The position numbers and the translations under genes are program-made. Shown piece by piece: positions 16,618 to 24,987 of a DNA stretch of 63,535 nt (the stretch's first letter is position 1; each line of letters starts with the position of its first letter). The notes beneath the pieces were generated by a model. The model had not been told where the DNA came from, searched no databases, and saw only the letters and a program-made list of their open reading frames with translations. This stretch comes from CAYJAZ01 sp964371865. Its GTDB lineage: Bacteria; Desulfobacterota; Desulfovibrionia; Desulfovibrionales; Desulfovibrionaceae. Location of the stretch: assembly GCA_964371865.1 (NCBI GenBank), contig CAYJOR010000010.1, positions 1-63,535 on the forward strand, written 5' to 3'.

Positions 16618-17469
16618 ATGAATATATCACAAGCTTTATCATATACAAATGCACAAGCAATTACACCGGATCAGCTTCTCTCTTATGTGTCGGCGGTATC
16701 AGGTGCTCAAAGCGAATTAGTTGGCGATTATATTATTCATAGACAAAAAAACAATATTATCCTAGTGGGTTACAATCTGTTAAATCCATACGATACTAGT
16801 CAACTAGACGAAGTAATTCAGCAAATTACATCAAAAAACAACAAGCATAACATTACAGTTCTTGCTCCTATTCGACCACTAGTTGCCCCTGAAAATGCCT
16901 TTAGTTCAAGTGAAGATGCCTATTGGTTTGTTCCACTTCCGCCTCCAAAGCCAAATGATAAAGTACGAAATATGTTGACTAATTCTAATCGTCATATTTA
17001 TATCACTAAAGAATCAGGACAAAAAGCATGGTCAGGTGCTCATCAAGAACTCATGCTCAATTACATAAGAAGTAAAGGAATGGAACCAGCTCTTTGTTCA
17101 ATAATGCAAGGACTTGAACGCTATCTTATCGCATCTTCACAAGTAGAACTTTTTTCAGCATACAATAAAAATACCAACGAACTATTAGCCTATAATTTAG
17201 CAGATTTTTCCTCATTTACAACTGCGTTTTATATGTTTGCATTCAGGCAAGAAAAAGCAGTCGGCGGCGTTGCTGATGCTGTGCTTTTTGCTCTTTTAGA
17301 AGAAGCTAAAAATCGAGGATATAATCAATGTAATCTTGGTCTTGGGATTAATGATGGAATACGTTTCTTCAAAAAAAAGTGGGGTGCAAAACCTACTCTT
17401 CCTTTTATTCAAACTACTTGGCAAATTGAAAACTCTAAGAAATCGTGGTTTTCGCGCTTTTTTGATTAG
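16618..17469 (+). CDS. stand-alone GNAT/FemAB-like acyltransferase, paralogue of the preceding N-terminal domain
   Basis: This 283-residue protein aligns with the first 262 residues of its neighbour: an early VSAVSG block, a GYxLNxY block, VLAPIRPLVAP, and the C-terminal block LGLGINDGIRFFKKKWGA. That block resembles the acyl-CoA/aminoacyl-tRNA site region of FemAB and Acetyltransf_6-type proteins. It ends soon after the domain and has no TraB part. It sits nine bases before the radical SAM gene, so the two are probably co-translated. A role as the second, non-identical transferase of a modification pathway is an inference. Confidence 0.7.
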   Translation: MNISQALSYTNAQAITPDQLLSYVSAVSGAQSELVGDYIIHRQKNNIILVGYNLLNPYDTSQLDEVIQQITSKNNKHNITVLAPIRPLVAPENAFSSSEDAYWFVPLPPPKPNDKVRNMLTNSNRHIYITKESGQKAWSGAHQELMLNYIRSKGMEPALCSIMQGLERYLIASSQVELFSAYNKNTNELLAYNLADFSSFTTAFYMFAFRQEKAVGGVADAVLFALLEEAKNRGYNQCNLGLGINDGIRFFKKKWGAKPTLPFIQTTWQIENSKKSWFSRFFD

Positions 17470-17478
17470 GACTCATTT

Positions 17479-18552
17479 ATGAACTATACTTTTCCCATAC
17501 CAACAGATTTTCCTGAACCGCTTAAGCATCCTGCTCTACGTGAAGCCAATATCATTGAAATGATAAAGGATTTGATACGCCCCAAACCTCGTCCTTTCGA
17601 TTGCTTACAAATTGAAGTAACCTCTTTTTGTGGCGCAAAATGTACCTATTGTCCACACACGACAAAATCAGATAAGTGGCAGTCACGTCACATGCAGGAG
17701 CGTACTTTTGCTAATCTTTGGCCACTACTTCAGCAAAGTACACGAGTTCACTTACAAGGCTGGGGAGAACCTCTATTGCATCCTCATTTTTTCGACTTTG
17801 TAGCTCTTGCTCGAAAAGCAGGATGTCTTGTATCTTCAACCTCTTGCGGACTCTACCTTAACGAAGATATAGCTTTAAAAGTCATTGATAGTGGAATGGA
17901 TATTGTAGCATTCTCCCTAGCCGGAACTAATAAAGAAAGCAATAGTCCACGTCAAGGAGCTGATTTTGATAAAGTTTATCAAGGAATCAAGCTTCTTCAA
18001 AATCTACGAAAAGATAAGATGGCTGTTCATCTCGAACTACATTTAGCGTATATTCTTCTTGCAGACCGACTTGAAGCCGTAAACGAGCTTCCCTCTCTCA
18101 TGAAGGATTTAGGAATACACGCAACCATAATAAGCACTCTCGATTATCTAGCAGATGAGTCTCAAACAAATCTTGCCATAAATCCTAACGACAAAAACAT
18201 AATTGAAAAAGCACAAGAAATCCTTAAAGAGGCTGCTAAAAAAGCAAAGCAGAATGACCAGCAGATTTACTACGCTCTTCCAAGCTCAACACCATGCCCT
18301 GAATGTCGTGAAAATATTCAAAAGAGTTTGTATATTGACGCAGACGGAACCATAGCTCCGTGCATATATCTCAATGTTCCTTACGATGACGACAACGTCT
18401 ACAAAGTAACTTTCGGAAACGTAAACAACGAGAATATCTTAGATATATGGCAAAAGAAAGATTTCATTAATTTTCGTGAGGCTCATATCAAAGGAAATCC
18501 AATTTCACAATGTCAGACCTGCGTTAAGAAGTTTGAAGTTTTACATGATTAG
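17479..18552 (+). CDS. radical SAM/SPASM domain protein
   Basis: This 357-residue protein has the radical SAM cluster motif CxxxCxxC at Cys51, Cys55 and Cys58 (SFCGAKCTYC). It also has a GGEP-type SAM-binding block (QGWGEPLLHP) near residue 95 and a C-terminal SPASM region with cysteines in CPEC, APCIY and CQTC for auxiliary Fe-S clusters. SPASM enzymes modify peptides or proteins, or mature enzyme cofactors, often with a small precursor peptide nearby; none is visible here. It is the third gene of the acyltransferase-TraB cluster. A small inverted repeat overlaps its stop codon (ATTAGAT/ATCTAAT, 18547-18568). Confidence 0.85.
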   Translation: MNYTFPIPTDFPEPLKHPALREANIIEMIKDLIRPKPRPFDCLQIEVTSFCGAKCTYCPHTTKSDKWQSRHMQERTFANLWPLLQQSTRVHLQGWGEPLLHPHFFDFVALARKAGCLVSSTSCGLYLNEDIALKVIDSGMDIVAFSLAGTNKESNSPRQGADFDKVYQGIKLLQNLRKDKMAVHLELHLAYILLADRLEAVNELPSLMKDLGIHATIISTLDYLADESQTNLAINPNDKNIIEKAQEILKEAAKKAKQNDQQIYYALPSSTPCPECRENIQKSLYIDADGTIAPCIYLNVPYDDDNVYKVTFGNVNNENILDIWQKKDFINFREAHIKGNPISQCQTCVKKFEVLHD

Positions 18553-18577
18553 ATAGGTGAAATCTAATTTATAGTTC

Positions 18578-18643
18578 TTGAAGGGGAAAACCACTTTTTT
18601 TGGAAAAATGAGTTTTTCCCCCTCAAACTCCCCCTTTCCTTAT
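18578..18643. repeat. poly-T-loop hairpin repeat in a convergent gap (copy B)
   Basis: Arms TTGAAGGGGAAAAC (18578-18591) and GTTTTTCCCCCTCAA (18612-18626) enclose a T-rich loop, followed by the ACTCCCCCTTTCCTTA flank. The same architecture occurs at 35715, 46760 and, cut by the window end, about 63490. It sits between convergent genes and has T runs suitable for termination in either direction. Confidence 0.7.
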
Positions 18644-18756
18644 AAAACAACTAGTTTTTTTCTAAATTTTTCTATGTTAGAATATAACTTTTTACTTAAA
18701 AATAAACTTCCTCCAAATCTAAACTTAGAGGAAGTAAATTTTAATCAACTAGAGTA

Positions 18757-18810
18757 AATTTCTAAATTCAGAAATTTTGTGGAATTTTCATGGAAAAGCG
18801 ATTTTTATTG
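18757..18810. repeat. degenerate left half of the GTTTCTAAATT-type MITE
   Basis: TTTCTAAATTCAGAAATTTTGTGGAATTTTCA closely follows the inner left end of the element at 369-514, but the outer terminus and the right half are missing. It lies between the hairpin repeat and the amphi-Trp gene, so two repeat families share the same intergenic gap. Confidence 0.55.
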
Positions 18811-18828
18811 AAAACATTTTTAAATATT

Positions 18829-19074
18829 CTAAGAATTTTCTTTTCGCCAATCTAGAGTTAGAACAAGTTTACATTCTTCGCATGATTCGTCAACTTTTTG
18901 TGACGCTTTTATCTGTAATTTTGCAGAGTTAGCAGGTATAAGTGTAAGACATTCACCTTTATTATGGATATCTACTTTACCTTCTTTAAATGCTTCTGCA
19001 AAAGCTTCAAATATTCCGGCGATATCTTCTCTCATGAGGGAAGTTTCAAATAATGTTTCATTGATTGATTTCAT
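18829..19074 (-). CDS. amphi-Trp domain protein
   Basis: The 81-residue protein fits the small amphi-Trp domain family: an N-terminal helix with alternating hydrophobics (IAGIFEAFAEAFKEGKV), then beta strands with LTLIPA and a closing LVLTLDWR that contains the signature tryptophan. Function is unknown for the family, which is found as stand-alone small proteins in bacteria and archaea. It begins one base after the stop of the receiver-like/GAF gene, so the two are almost certainly co-transcribed. Confidence 0.65.
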   Translation of the reverse strand: MKSINETLFETSLMREDIAGIFEAFAEAFKEGKVDIHNKGECLTLIPANSAKLQIKASQKVDESCEECKLVLTLDWRKENS

Positions 19075-19075
19075 T

Positions 19076-20149
19076 CTATTGTTGCCTTGAGTGGATTTCT
19101 TTTACAATATTCTTTGGAAATGAAGAGTATGTTTGAGCTGTATACTCAAGATTTTTGCTTAATGCAAGCCCATTTTCTTTAGCGTATAATCTTTGACTTA
19201 TAAGAGCAATATGATTTGTAACTAAATCGAGAGCAAGAGTTAAATCTTTTCCGTAGTCTGGCTCAAAAGAGAGTTGTAAAACTAACGCGCCTACACATGT
19301 ATTGTCTACAAGTAATGGTATTGCATGAACATTTTCATTTTTTGGCATTGACGATACGAGTGAAAAATTACCTACTGCTTCAAAGTGAGTTGTAAAATCT
19401 TCATTAAATGGAAGGCTAACTAAGTCACTTCTGTTTTCATTAGTATGAATATTTATTGGTTTCATGGATTTAATTTTTGATAAAATACTATCTTTCCAAG
19501 CTGATATGAGAATTGTATTGTTTTCATTTGCACCTAAAATTATATGTATTTTATTTCTTTCGGAATCAAAATTTACTAGATGTATTGACTGCAAAGGTAA
19601 AAGATTTTCAAAGGAAAATCTAATATTTTCATAGAGTTCTTTTACAGTAGTTACATTTTTGAGTGACTGCATGCACTCGCTTATAAATGCGAAAGCTTTC
19701 TGTTTCTGATTGTATAAATCAAGAATTAATTCGTATTCTTTTTCTAAATTCTTTCGTGAAATCAGCATACTATAACGAGCATTGAGATTTCTAAGAAGAA
19801 GTCGTATATCTGACTCATCAGGAGGGTAAGGAATTACTTTAAAGAAGAGTCTTTTATCAATAATAGAAAGTTTACATTTTTCTGCAAGCACAGTTGGAAG
19901 AGCATACATTACATTCTTTAATGTATGTTTGATATGAGGGTGCAGCTCAAAAGCGGTTGAATCTACAATAAGAAACAAAACATGCGCAGAAAGGGCAGCA
20001 ATTGAATCATGCAAATGCTCCTCTTCAAGAAGGTCAATTTGTTCAAGTTGAAAATTATCGGGAAAAATTTTCTTTAAATACAAATGTTCGTCTTGAGAAA
20101 ATCCCAAAGTAAGAATTATATTGTATGTTTTAATCATCGAATTAGGCAT
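19076..20149 (-). CDS. receiver-like plus GAF domain signalling protein
   Basis: The 357-residue protein starts with about 115 residues resembling a degenerate response-regulator receiver fold (hydrophobic strand ILTLGFSQDE, then VLFLIVDS). A coiled linker follows at about residues 125-160, then a GAF domain to about residue 330, with VHAIPLLVDNTCVGALVLQ as its core. It has no HTH, kinase or GGDEF output, so it probably works through a partner, possibly the amphi-Trp protein. I choose ATG at 20149 (GAG seven bases upstream) over an in-frame TTG at 20188. Domain calls are from pattern only. Confidence 0.55.
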   Translation of the reverse strand: MPNSMIKTYNIILTLGFSQDEHLYLKKIFPDNFQLEQIDLLEEEHLHDSIAALSAHVLFLIVDSTAFELHPHIKHTLKNVMYALPTVLAEKCKLSIIDKRLFFKVIPYPPDESDIRLLLRNLNARYSMLISRKNLEKEYELILDLYNQKQKAFAFISECMQSLKNVTTVKELYENIRFSFENLLPLQSIHLVNFDSERNKIHIILGANENNTILISAWKDSILSKIKSMKPINIHTNENRSDLVSLPFNEDFTTHFEAVGNFSLVSSMPKNENVHAIPLLVDNTCVGALVLQLSFEPDYGKDLTLALDLVTNHIALISQRLYAKENGLALSKNLEYTAQTYSSFPKNIVKEIHSRQQ

Positions 20150-20279
20150 GTTTTTCTCTTTTTTATGAATTTGCAGTTTGTTTTGCAAAAATCATGCCTA
20201 AAAAATATTAAAAAAACTAAACCCTTAAAAAATGTAGTATAAGAAATTTAACTTTTTTCTGTCGGGTTATGCTTAGCTC

Positions 20280-21626
20280 TTATGAAAATAAAAAGGCGGT
20301 TGCAAGCCCTAGGAATACAAAAAAGCCTACGCCATCAGTGATTGCAGTAAGAAAGATACTTGAAGCCTGTGCCGGATCACGCTTTAAAGCACGTAATATA
20401 AGTGGAATTGTTGCTCCAAAAACTGCACCTAGAGTTATATCTATTACAAGTGCAAATGCCATAACAAGACCTAGCGCATGATTATCAAAGATAAATCCAA
20501 CCCCTAAAAAGGCTACACACGCAAAAAACACGCTCACACAAAGGCCAATTTTTATCTCACGAAAAACTGCTTTAATAGTACGCTTTGTATTAAAGGTTTC
20601 AACTGCAAGTTGGCGAATCATAACGGCAAGAGCTTGCTGTCCAGTGTTTCCCGACTGATTTGCAACTATAGGCATAAGAACAGCAAGTAAAGCCATTTGA
20701 GAAATTGTGCCATCAAATAAATATACAATACAGGCTGTAAGAGATGAATTTAATAGATTGATAATAAGCCATGGAAGGCGCATTTTAATTGAATCAATCC
20801 AAGGTGTATCAATATCTTCATCTTGACCGGCACCAACCATACCAAGCATATCTGCGCTTGCTTCATCTTGAATAAGGTCAATAATATCATCGTGTGTTAT
20901 AATACCAAGAACGCGCCCTTCACGGTCAACAACCGGAAGAGAGAGAAAATTATACTTTGCAAAAAGTTGACCTAAATCCTTCTTATTCATATCAAAAGGA
21001 ACAGTAATAATATCAAGTGGAGTGAGGTAATCATCAACAATAATATCACGTGGAAGGCGCATAAGGTCACGCATTGTAAGAACGTTACATAAAATATCGT
21101 TACTATCTACAAGATATACGTAATAAATATTTTCAATATCGTCAATTGATGCACGAATTTGATAAATTATGTCGTCAGGAGTGGCATGATTAGGCAAAAG
21201 AAGCATTTCGGTCGTCATTATGCCGGCAGCTGTTTCAGAATCAAAACTAAGTAAAGAACGAAGTTCTTCTGCATCTTCATGTGGTAGATGATCAAGAATA
21301 CTATCACGCTGATTTTCTTCCATTTCATCAAGAACGTCAACAGCATCATCAGGTGACATTTCTGAAATAATTGCAGCAGCTTCGTTAGCAGGGAGTGATT
21401 CAAGCACATCACCGGCAAGTTCTTCATCAAGTTCAGCAAGAGCTTCAGCGGCATCATCGGGTGACATGCTTGTTAGAACATCAACCTGATCGCTAAATGT
21501 AAGTTGTTCGATATGTTCAGCAATATCAGCAGCGTGCATGTTCTCATTGTCAGCTAAAATCTGTTCTTTTGAAAGAGCTTCTGTTGGATTAGGGTATGGG
21601 GGTAGATTATATTTTTCTTCTTGCAT
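20280..21626 (-). CDS. mgtE: magnesium transporter MgtE
   Basis: This 448-residue protein has the MgtE layout: an N-terminal superhelical domain rich in acidic repeats (SPDDAAEALAELD, SPDDAVDVLDEM), paired CBS domains (about residues 125-250, with VLGIITHDD), and a C-terminal membrane domain of five helices with the pore-lining QSGNTGQQAL and TIPLILR segments. It imports Mg2+ with gating by Mg2+ bound to the cytosolic domains. ATG at 21626 is chosen because GGAGG lies nine bases upstream. A promoter at 21667-21695 leaves a leader of only about 35 nt, too short for a magnesium riboswitch. Confidence 0.93.
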   Translation of the reverse strand: MQEEKYNLPPYPNPTEALSKEQILADNENMHAADIAEHIEQLTFSDQVDVLTSMSPDDAAEALAELDEELAGDVLESLPANEAAAIISEMSPDDAVDVLDEMEENQRDSILDHLPHEDAEELRSLLSFDSETAAGIMTTEMLLLPNHATPDDIIYQIRASIDDIENIYYVYLVDSNDILCNVLTMRDLMRLPRDIIVDDYLTPLDIITVPFDMNKKDLGQLFAKYNFLSLPVVDREGRVLGIITHDDIIDLIQDEASADMLGMVGAGQDEDIDTPWIDSIKMRLPWLIINLLNSSLTACIVYLFDGTISQMALLAVLMPIVANQSGNTGQQALAVMIRQLAVETFNTKRTIKAVFREIKIGLCVSVFFACVAFLGVGFIFDNHALGLVMAFALVIDITLGAVFGATIPLILRALKRDPAQASSIFLTAITDGVGFFVFLGLATAFLFS

Positions 21627-21666
21627 TTTTAACATCCTCCATCTGCTATTCCTTTGAAACGCTGAT

Positions 21667-21695
21667 AATATAAGTGCACAATTTATAAATTGCAA
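21667..21695 (-). promoter_or_regulatory. sigma70-type promoter of mgtE
   Basis: On the minus strand TTGCAA (21690-21695) and TATATT (21667-21672) are separated by 17 bp, with the mgtE ATG about 40 bp downstream. Confidence 0.55.
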
Positions 21696-21840
21696 GTAAA
21701 AAATTAACAAATTCAATATAAGATTATTGATATATTATTGAAAATAAAAAATATGACTTTAAGCTGATGAATAGCTAACATTTATAATTTATACCAAGAA
21801 GAATAGAGCTTGCAAATCGAGTAAAATTAAGGTATTTTCA

Positions 21841-21868
21841 TTGAGAAAAGTTTCTAAGATAATATAGT
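21841..21868 (+). promoter_or_regulatory. possible promoter of glpAB
   Basis: TTGAGA (21841-21846) and TATAGT (21863-21868) are 16 bp apart, giving a leader of about 140 nt before glpA. The leader is AT-rich and I see no recognisable riboswitch or operator in it. Confidence 0.4.
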
Positions 21869-22011
21869 TGTACTTTCAAGCGAGCTGAGGAAATTTATTC
21901 GAGTAACGTATATTTTGATACGTTCATAAATAAATATAACTTATTTTTGCGAAAAAGCAAATTTCTTATTTTGAAATATTTTATAAATTATATGGAAAAT
22001 AAAGTGGTGCT

Positions 22012-23574
22012 ATGGAAACACAAGTTCTTATAATCGGTGCCGGTGCAACCGGTGCAGGTATTCTACGTGATTTATCAATGCGTGGAATATCAGCTATTTT
22101 GGTTGATCAAAAAGATGCCTCAGCCGGCGCAACAGGCGGTAACCATGGACTTTTGCACTCCGGTGCAAGGTATGCAGTAAAAGATTTACACTCCGCAGAA
22201 GAGTGTGCTATTGAAAATGCAATCTTAAAAAAAACATTTTCTCATTGTATTGATCCTTGCGGGGGCTATTTTGTTGCAGTAGAAGGCGATGATGAAAAAT
22301 ATATCGCAGATTTTGCTACATCATGCGAAAAAGCAGGTATCAAAGCAGAAAAGGTTGACCCTGAAGAAGCAAGAGAAGACGAACCAGCATTGGCAAAAAA
22401 TATTATTGCTGCATATAAAGTTCCGGATGCTTCTGTTGATCCATTTATGCTTACACTAGAAAATATTGCAAATGCTCTAGAACTTCCGGGTTCTAATGCA
22501 CAATTTTTGCGTCACCATAAGGTTATCGGTTTTATACGTGATAGCCGCCATGTGATTGCAGCTAAAGTTCTGAATACACAAACAGGCGAAATAAAAGAAA
22601 TTTTAGCGGATCAGTTTATTAATGCAACCGGAGCATGGGCTGCTAATGTTGCTGCTTTAGCTGGTTGTAAAATGGAAATGACTCTTTCAAAAGGTACTCT
22701 TATCATTACACAATCTCGTATGACAAAGAGTGTTATCAATAGATTAAGAGCTCCTGGGGATGGAGATATTCTTGTTCCCGGCGGTTCTGTTTCAATCCTT
22801 GGAACAACATCTGTGACAGTAGATAATCCGGATGACCACTTCCCTACAGTAGAAGAAGTTGATGCAAACCTTCGCCAAGGAATACCGATGGTACCAAACC
22901 TTGCAACCACTCCATATATTAGAGCTTATGCCGGTATTCGTCCTCTTCTTAAGTCGACTGATGCAGATGGACGTGGTGCAAGCCGTGGTTTTGCACTTGT
23001 TACACATGAAGAATCACGCGTATCAAACTTTGTTACAGTAACTGGCGGAAAACTTACAACATATAGATTAATGGCAGAAAAAACGGTTGATTTTATCTGT
23101 CAGCGTCTTGGTGTTGATAAAAAATGCGAAACTGCTGATACTATTGTTACTCCGTCACGTTTAGCTGAGTGGGCTGACCCTAGCTTAAAGCACAAATATA
23201 GCTGGTGGCAAAAACATACTCCACACGATTATTTATTATGTGAGTGTGAAGTTGTTCCTCGTTCTGCTATTGATAAAATAACAAAGAACTGGAATGATAA
23301 CAGTCCTGCAAAAGCACAAATGTCATCAATAGCCGCTCGCTCGCGTGTGGGTAAAGGTCCGTGTCAGGGAACTTTCTGCGGAGCTCGTGTTACAGCGCAT
23401 CTTTATGATACTTTGGCTGCGAATGGAGCGGATGGCGTTGAAGGATTGAGAAACTTTTTGAATTCCCGTTGGCGTGGTCAACGCTATGTAATGTGGGGCA
23501 AACAATTTAGTCAAGCAGAATTAAAAGAAGCTCTCTATTTCGGACTTCTTGGCTTAGAAGATGAGGTGCAATAA
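22012..23574 (+). CDS. glpA: anaerobic glycerol-3-phosphate dehydrogenase subunit A
   Basis: The 520-residue flavoprotein oxidises glycerol-3-phosphate to dihydroxyacetone phosphate. It has an N-terminal FAD-binding loop IIGAGATGAG (about residues 6-15), the substrate-region string GGNHGLLHSGARYA, and a C-terminal BFD-type [2Fe-2S] domain with CECE (near 410) and GPCQGTFC (near 450). Length and order match the E. coli GlpA class (542 residues). Its stop overlaps the glpB ATG by one base. Electrons normally pass through GlpB and a membrane GlpC to menaquinone; GlpC is not in this window. Confidence 0.92.
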   Translation: METQVLIIGAGATGAGILRDLSMRGISAILVDQKDASAGATGGNHGLLHSGARYAVKDLHSAEECAIENAILKKTFSHCIDPCGGYFVAVEGDDEKYIADFATSCEKAGIKAEKVDPEEAREDEPALAKNIIAAYKVPDASVDPFMLTLENIANALELPGSNAQFLRHHKVIGFIRDSRHVIAAKVLNTQTGEIKEILADQFINATGAWAANVAALAGCKMEMTLSKGTLIITQSRMTKSVINRLRAPGDGDILVPGGSVSILGTTSVTVDNPDDHFPTVEEVDANLRQGIPMVPNLATTPYIRAYAGIRPLLKSTDADGRGASRGFALVTHEESRVSNFVTVTGGKLTTYRLMAEKTVDFICQRLGVDKKCETADTIVTPSRLAEWADPSLKHKYSWWQKHTPHDYLLCECEVVPRSAIDKITKNWNDNSPAKAQMSSIAARSRVGKGPCQGTFCGARVTAHLYDTLAANGADGVEGLRNFLNSRWRGQRYVMWGKQFSQAELKEALYFGLLGLEDEVQ

Positions 23575-24830
23575 TGGCGAGTAAATTTGATTGTGATCTT
23601 TTTGTTACCGGTTGCGGAATTTCCGGAGCGGCTGCATCTATCTTTGCTCGTGAAAAAGGTTTGTCAGTATTTCAAGCCGGTAGCACAGCTGAAATTGTTT
23701 TTGCAAGCGGACTTTTTGACGTTTATGGAAGCAAGAAACCTTACGATTCTATCAGAGCTCTAAAAACTACAAACCCACTTCATCCATACGCTCGCATAGG
23801 TGCGGAAAATGTTCGCCTTGCTATGGATTCCTTTCTAGAATGGTTAGGAAAAAACGGCATGCCTTTTGTGCATAAAGGTGATATCTCTAGCAGACTTATC
23901 ACTCCAATGGGTGGCAGTAAACTTACTTGGGCAGTGCCGGAATCATTTGCTTTTGGCGTGGAAGCACTAGAGAAAAAACTCCCTACTTTGCTTGTGGACT
24001 TTCATGGTCTTCGTGAGTATTCAGCAAAACAAATTATGGAAGTTGCTAAGCGTAATTGGCCAGGACTTTCTACACTTAAAGTAGTTTTTCCATCAGCAAT
24101 TGAACAACCTCTACTTCCGGGTTCTATGGCGCAAGCTCTTGAATTGCCAGAACACATAGACGCTTTAGCAGCTTCAATCAAACCGTATATCGGAAGCGCA
24201 GCATGTGTTGGTATTCCGGCTGTTCTTGGTATACACAATGCACATCTTCGCACACAAAGGTTATCAGAACTTTTAGGCGTGCCAGTGTTTGAAATACCAA
24301 CTCTTCCTGCTTCAGTTCCTGGTTTTAGATTAAAAAATCTTTTCGATGAATTTCTCGATAAAGAAGGGATTGAAACTCGTAGACTTGTAAGAGTTGCAAA
24401 AGTTGAAAAGAAAGAAGATGGTTACCTTGTTTTCTTAAGTCAAGCCGGTCAAAAAGATAATTATGAAGAAATTTTTACAAAGAATCTTCTTTTAGCAACA
24501 GGCAGATTTATTGGTAATGGTCTTAATGCGGATAGAGAAGAAGGCGTAAAAGAGACAGTTATGAATCTTCCTGTGCACCAACCAGAAAGCCGCGACCTTT
24601 GGCACAATGAAGACCTTTTCCATAAAGATGGACATCCAATTAACTTCTCCGGTGTAATGGTGAATGATTACTTTAATCCTGTTGACCACAGCGGAAATGT
24701 TATTAGTAATAATCTTTATGCAACGGGAACTCTTCTTGCTCATCACGATTGGATGAGAGAAAAATGTGGTGCCGGTATTGCAATTGCTAGTGCTTTTGTG
24801 GCAGTTCAAAACATTGCAAGAAATAATTAG
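23574..24830 (+). CDS. glpB: anaerobic glycerol-3-phosphate dehydrogenase subunit B
   Basis: This 418-residue FAD/NAD-fold protein starts with a GCGISGAAASIFA nucleotide-binding loop and has a typical GlpB ending (LYATGTLLAHHDWMREKCGAGIAIASA). It forms the catalytic dimer with GlpA and hands electrons to the quinone-linked subunit. It is translationally coupled to glpA through the TAATG overlap. No glpC follows; a large hairpin and mnmA come next, so electrons must leave through a GlpC encoded elsewhere or through another Fe-S partner. Confidence 0.9.
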   Translation: MASKFDCDLFVTGCGISGAAASIFAREKGLSVFQAGSTAEIVFASGLFDVYGSKKPYDSIRALKTTNPLHPYARIGAENVRLAMDSFLEWLGKNGMPFVHKGDISSRLITPMGGSKLTWAVPESFAFGVEALEKKLPTLLVDFHGLREYSAKQIMEVAKRNWPGLSTLKVVFPSAIEQPLLPGSMAQALELPEHIDALAASIKPYIGSAACVGIPAVLGIHNAHLRTQRLSELLGVPVFEIPTLPASVPGFRLKNLFDEFLDKEGIETRRLVRVAKVEKKEDGYLVFLSQAGQKDNYEEIFTKNLLLATGRFIGNGLNADREEGVKETVMNLPVHQPESRDLWHNEDLFHKDGHPINFSGVMVNDYFNPVDHSGNVISNNLYATGTLLAHHDWMREKCGAGIAIASAFVAVQNIARNN

Positions 24831-24892
24831 TATAATTGATTAAAAAGTGACTTTCTAACTTTGAAAAGTCGCAGCGTAGAATAATAAAAATA

Positions 24893-24943
24893 GAAAAGCC
24901 CATTGCTTTTAGCAAAGTTTTTGTTGAAAGTAATAGGCTTTTC
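24893..24943 (+). terminator. long hairpin after glpB
   Basis: GAAAAGCC (24893-24900) pairs with GGCTTTTC (24936-24943), and the stem extends inward through ATTGCTTT / AAAGTAAT with G-U pairs. It closes the glpAB unit before mnmA. A T run follows on the minus strand but not on the plus strand, so efficiency is uncertain. Confidence 0.5.
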
Positions 24944-24987
24944 GTGTAAGTAACTTTCTATAAAACTATAGAAAAAAGAGAGAATAA

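Noticed and set aside
18553..18828. Precursor peptide for the radical SAM/SPASM enzyme
   Set aside because: No small frame with a ribosome binding site exists here, or in 14758-14843 and 16572-16617; the gap holds only repeat sequence.
21627..21720. Magnesium riboswitch upstream of mgtE
   Set aside because: The best promoter leaves a leader of only about 35-40 nt, too short for an M-box, and no M-box-like structure is visible.
22792..23007. Minus-strand cysteine-rich frame opposite glpA
   Set aside because: It is a shadow of glpA, whose reading frame is fully supported by flavoprotein motifs.
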